This document shows positions 62,295 through 64,000 of a DNA stretch of 64,000 bases, one piece after another (position 1 is the stretch's first letter; each line of letters begins with the position of its first letter). The position numbers and the translations under genes are program-made. Below the pieces are notes generated by a model, which did not search any database, was not told the origin of the DNA, and was given only the letters and a program-made list of their open reading frames with translations. Location: contig NZ_JBHSLA010000002.1 of NCBI RefSeq assembly GCF_042657385.1, forward strand, positions 186,001 through 250,000. The letters run 5' to 3'. The stretch comes from Algorimicrobium hallyeonense (GTDB taxonomy: Bacteria > Bacteroidota > Bacteroidia > Flavobacteriales > Flavobacteriaceae).

Positions 62295-62864
62295 TTATTT
62301 TGAAATGCTTTGAATACAAGCTTCTCGGATATTCCAAATGGTTTTAAAATTATAAGTGATTGATTCTGAAACAATCCAGTCCTTTAAATAATCTTGATGA
62401 CGTTTTACTTTATAATCACCAATTTGATGTGATACAATTTCTTCTTCATAAAGTAATGAGGCTTCAAAAGAAATGTGATTGTTACTATTTCTTGTAACAT
62501 CTACTATGTTATTATTTATTTTCAAATAGCAATGAGCTTCTGGAGTATAAGGTAACTGGTAGTTTTCTAATACTGCTGAAACACCCTCTGTGTTTTCTTC
62601 ATACATTTTATAAATACTTATAAAGAGTTTTACTTGAGGTATATTTTCTTGATTTGCTAGTGCTGCTAAAAAGGCATGTTTTGTAGAGCAGGTTCCTTTG
62701 TGTTCTTTTAGTATTAGCGTATATTCAATTCTATTGCTGTTCCTTCCATAGGGTAAATTTTGAACATAGGTAAGCGCGTCATTAAAATTAGAAACACCTA
62801 TATGTAAGAGTTCTTGAGATAATTTAGATTGTTGTGTTAAATTGAAATTAAACAATTTGTCCAT
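62295..62864 (-). CDS. transglutaminase-like protein
   Basis: A 189-residue protein with the transglutaminase-like core: HKGTCSTKHAFLAALANQ (Cys nucleophile), EAHCYLKINNNIVDVTRN (His and Asp). The fold is used for peptide or thioester chemistry in many proteins; the exact reaction is unknown. The ATG at 62864 overlaps the end of hutI by 17 bases, so it is translated with the histidine-degradation gene. This pairing is unusual to me. Confidence 0.8.
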   Translation of the reverse strand: MDKLFNFNLTQQSKLSQELLHIGVSNFNDALTYVQNLPYGRNSNRIEYTLILKEHKGTCSTKHAFLAALANQENIPQVKLFISIYKMYEENTEGVSAVLENYQLPYTPEAHCYLKINNNIVDVTRNSNNHISFEASLLYEEEIVSHQIGDYKVKRHQDYLKDWIVSESITYNFKTIWNIREACIQSISK

Positions 62865-64000
62865 TTATCATGACCGTGTCAATATGATTATCACCAAAAG
62901 CATAGGGTAAAAAAGCATAGCTAGGAATGGCTTTTGTAATAATGATATTTGCTTTTTTTCCACGTGTTATACTGCCGTACATAGCGCTTATTCCCATAGC
63001 ATAAGCACCATTTATTGTGGCTGCGTTTATGGCTTCCTCTGGTGTTAACTTCATTTTTATACATGCCGTACTAACCACAAAATTCATATTTCCACTAGGG
63101 GTGGAGCCTGGGTTATAATCTGAAGCTAATGCTAGTGGTAATCCAGCATCAATTAACTGGCGTCCTGGTGTGTAAGGGATGCTTAAGAAATAGGAGCAAG
63201 ATGGAAGTGCGACTGGCATGGTATTACCTGTTTTCAGCATGGCAATATCGCTTTCGTTTAATTCTTCCAAATGATCTACAGAAAGGGCTTGGTTTTTTAC
63301 AGCTACTTCAATACCACCAAAGGCATTGAATTGATTTACATGAATTTTAGGAATTAATCCATGTGATTTACCAGCTTTTAATATACGTTCTGTATCGTTT
63401 AAATCGAAATAACCTTTTTCGCAAAACACATCAATATAGGTTGCCAATTGCTCTTTGGCAACTTTTGGAATCATTTCATTTATAACTAAATCAACAAAAC
63501 CATCTTTATTGTCTTTATAGTCTTTTGGCACTGCGTGTGCTGCTAAAAGTGTTGCTTTGACTTTTAGAGGAAAATCTTGTTTTAATCGCTTGATAACCCG
63601 AAGCATTTTTAATTCGGCTTCTACTGTTAGTCCATAGCCAGATTTAATTTCTATGGCGCCAGTTCCTAATTTCATAACGGCTTTTAATCGTTTAACAGAT
63701 TGTTCAAATAAATCGTCTTCACTGGTTTGTTGTAATTTTTCAGTAGAATTTAAAATACCACCTCCACGATTGGCAATATCCTCATAACTTAAACCGTTAA
63801 TTCTATCAACAAATTCCTGTTCTCTATTTCCAGCATAAACAATATGTGTATGAGAGTCACACCACGTAGGTAAAACCACTTTTCCTGTGGCATCAATTAC
63901 TGTATCTGCTTCAATATTTTTACAATCTTCCATATAGCCATAGCCTACAATGGTATCATCATCTATTAAAAGATAGGCGTTTTTAATGGTTGGTAGCTGC
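62848..64000 (-). CDS. hutI: imidazolonepropionase, 5' end beyond the right edge
   Basis: Amidohydrolase that opens the imidazolone ring in histidine degradation. The frame is open through 64000, so the N-terminus (about 25-30 residues) is outside; 383 residues are visible. Seen: LPTWCDSHTHIVYAGNREQEF with the metal HxH, GAIEIKSGYGLTVEAELKMLRVI, LLAAHAVPKDYK, KIHVNQFNAFGG, SVDHLEELNESD, and ALASDYNPGSTPSGNMNFV. The ATG at 63933 is internal. With hutG it marks a hut locus. Confidence 0.95.
   Translation of the reverse strand, partial: QLPTIKNAYLLIDDDTIVGYGYMEDCKNIEADTVIDATGKVVLPTWCDSHTHIVYAGNREQEFVDRINGLSYEDIANRGGGILNSTEKLQQTSEDDLFEQSVKRLKAVMKLGTGAIEIKSGYGLTVEAELKMLRVIKRLKQDFPLKVKATLLAAHAVPKDYKDNKDGFVDLVINEMIPKVAKEQLATYIDVFCEKGYFDLNDTERILKAGKSHGLIPKIHVNQFNAFGGIEVAVKNQALSVDHLEELNESDIAMLKTGNTMPVALPSCSYFLSIPYTPGRQLIDAGLPLALASDYNPGSTPSGNMNFVVSTACIKMKLTPEEAINAATINGAYAMGISAMYGSITRGKKANIIITKAIPSYAFLPYAFGDNHIDTVMINGQIV

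Noticed and set aside
63129..63329. Plus-strand ORF inside hutI
   Set aside because: Antisense shadow of a conserved enzyme.
1..64000. tRNA or rRNA genes
   Set aside because: No cloverleaf-like intergenic stretch with a T-loop GTTCRA motif and no rRNA-like sequence was noticed; a covariance search would be needed to be certain.

Overview
The window looks like chromosomal DNA of a marine-type member of the Flavobacteriaceae (Bacteroidota). The sequence is AT-rich. The typical Bacteroidota -7 promoter element TAnnTTTG precedes many genes, often only a few bases before the start codon. There are many lipoproteins, LytS/LytTR two-component pairs, a TonB-plug/carboxypeptidase-regulatory N-terminus, a dispersed menaquinone gene set and a CAL67264-family small membrane protein beside ettA. 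No rRNA, tRNA, insertion sequence, prophage or CRISPR array was seen. Genus cannot be fixed from reading alone.

Region 1-12.2 kb is envelope and signalling rich. It starts with the 3' part of lpdA, then a one-TM protein, a LytS-type kinase with a LytTR regulator (+ strand), a lipoprotein with two MliC-like repeats, a methyltransferase, a seven-blade propeller lipoprotein, a VOC protein, a decayed small ORF, two related DUF3124 lipoproteins (7.6 and 11.7 kb), a frameshifted TMEM175-type channel, a second LytS/LytTR pair (- strand) and a MotA/TolQ/ExbB-like small protein.

Region 12.3-32.3 kb is mostly housekeeping: DEAD-box helicase, pabB, an overlapping tilS-dsbD pair, adenine deaminase, a YheT-type hydrolase, a nitronate monooxygenase-like enzyme, a ComM/YifB ATPase, an uncharacterised three-gene unit ending in a histidine kinase without a visible regulator, a RluA-type pseudouridine synthase, panB, sdaA, a collagen-motif lipoprotein and dnaK. 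A tandem array of an 8-bp unit lies upstream of the pseudouridine synthase.

Region 32.4-48.5 kb holds the menaquinone pathway in order menI-like, menF, menD, then menB, menA, then menC, then menE. Other genes are interleaved: DUF2853, a CvfB-like RNA-binding protein, a C1 peptidase, a metallo-hydrolase, a DUF2807 protein, an SDR enzyme, a fatty acid hydroxylase-type protein and a CPBP protease. Together these convert chorismate to demethylmenaquinone; a clear menH and the final methyltransferase (menG/ubiE) are not visible.

Region 48.5-64 kb holds a TonB-plug/VWA fusion protein, an acyl-CoA carboxylase beta subunit with an MFS transporter, a probable redox-stress group (DoxX-like, FMN reductase, GNAT, MarR, pirin), a CAL67264 protein with ettA, a tandem pair of tiny membrane proteins sharing a GHMY tail, a metallo-hydrolase/GNAT/hutG operon, a coiled-coil membrane protein, and a transglutaminase-like gene overlapping hutI, which runs off the right edge.

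Three genes carry single-base frameshifts at homopolymer runs (TMEM175, DUF2807 signal peptide, second GHMY protein), which may be real variation or sequencing errors. The best candidate for something undescribed is the GHMY pair near 58.4 kb; the TonB-plug/VWA fusion and the 24.0-26.1 kb sensor unit come next.
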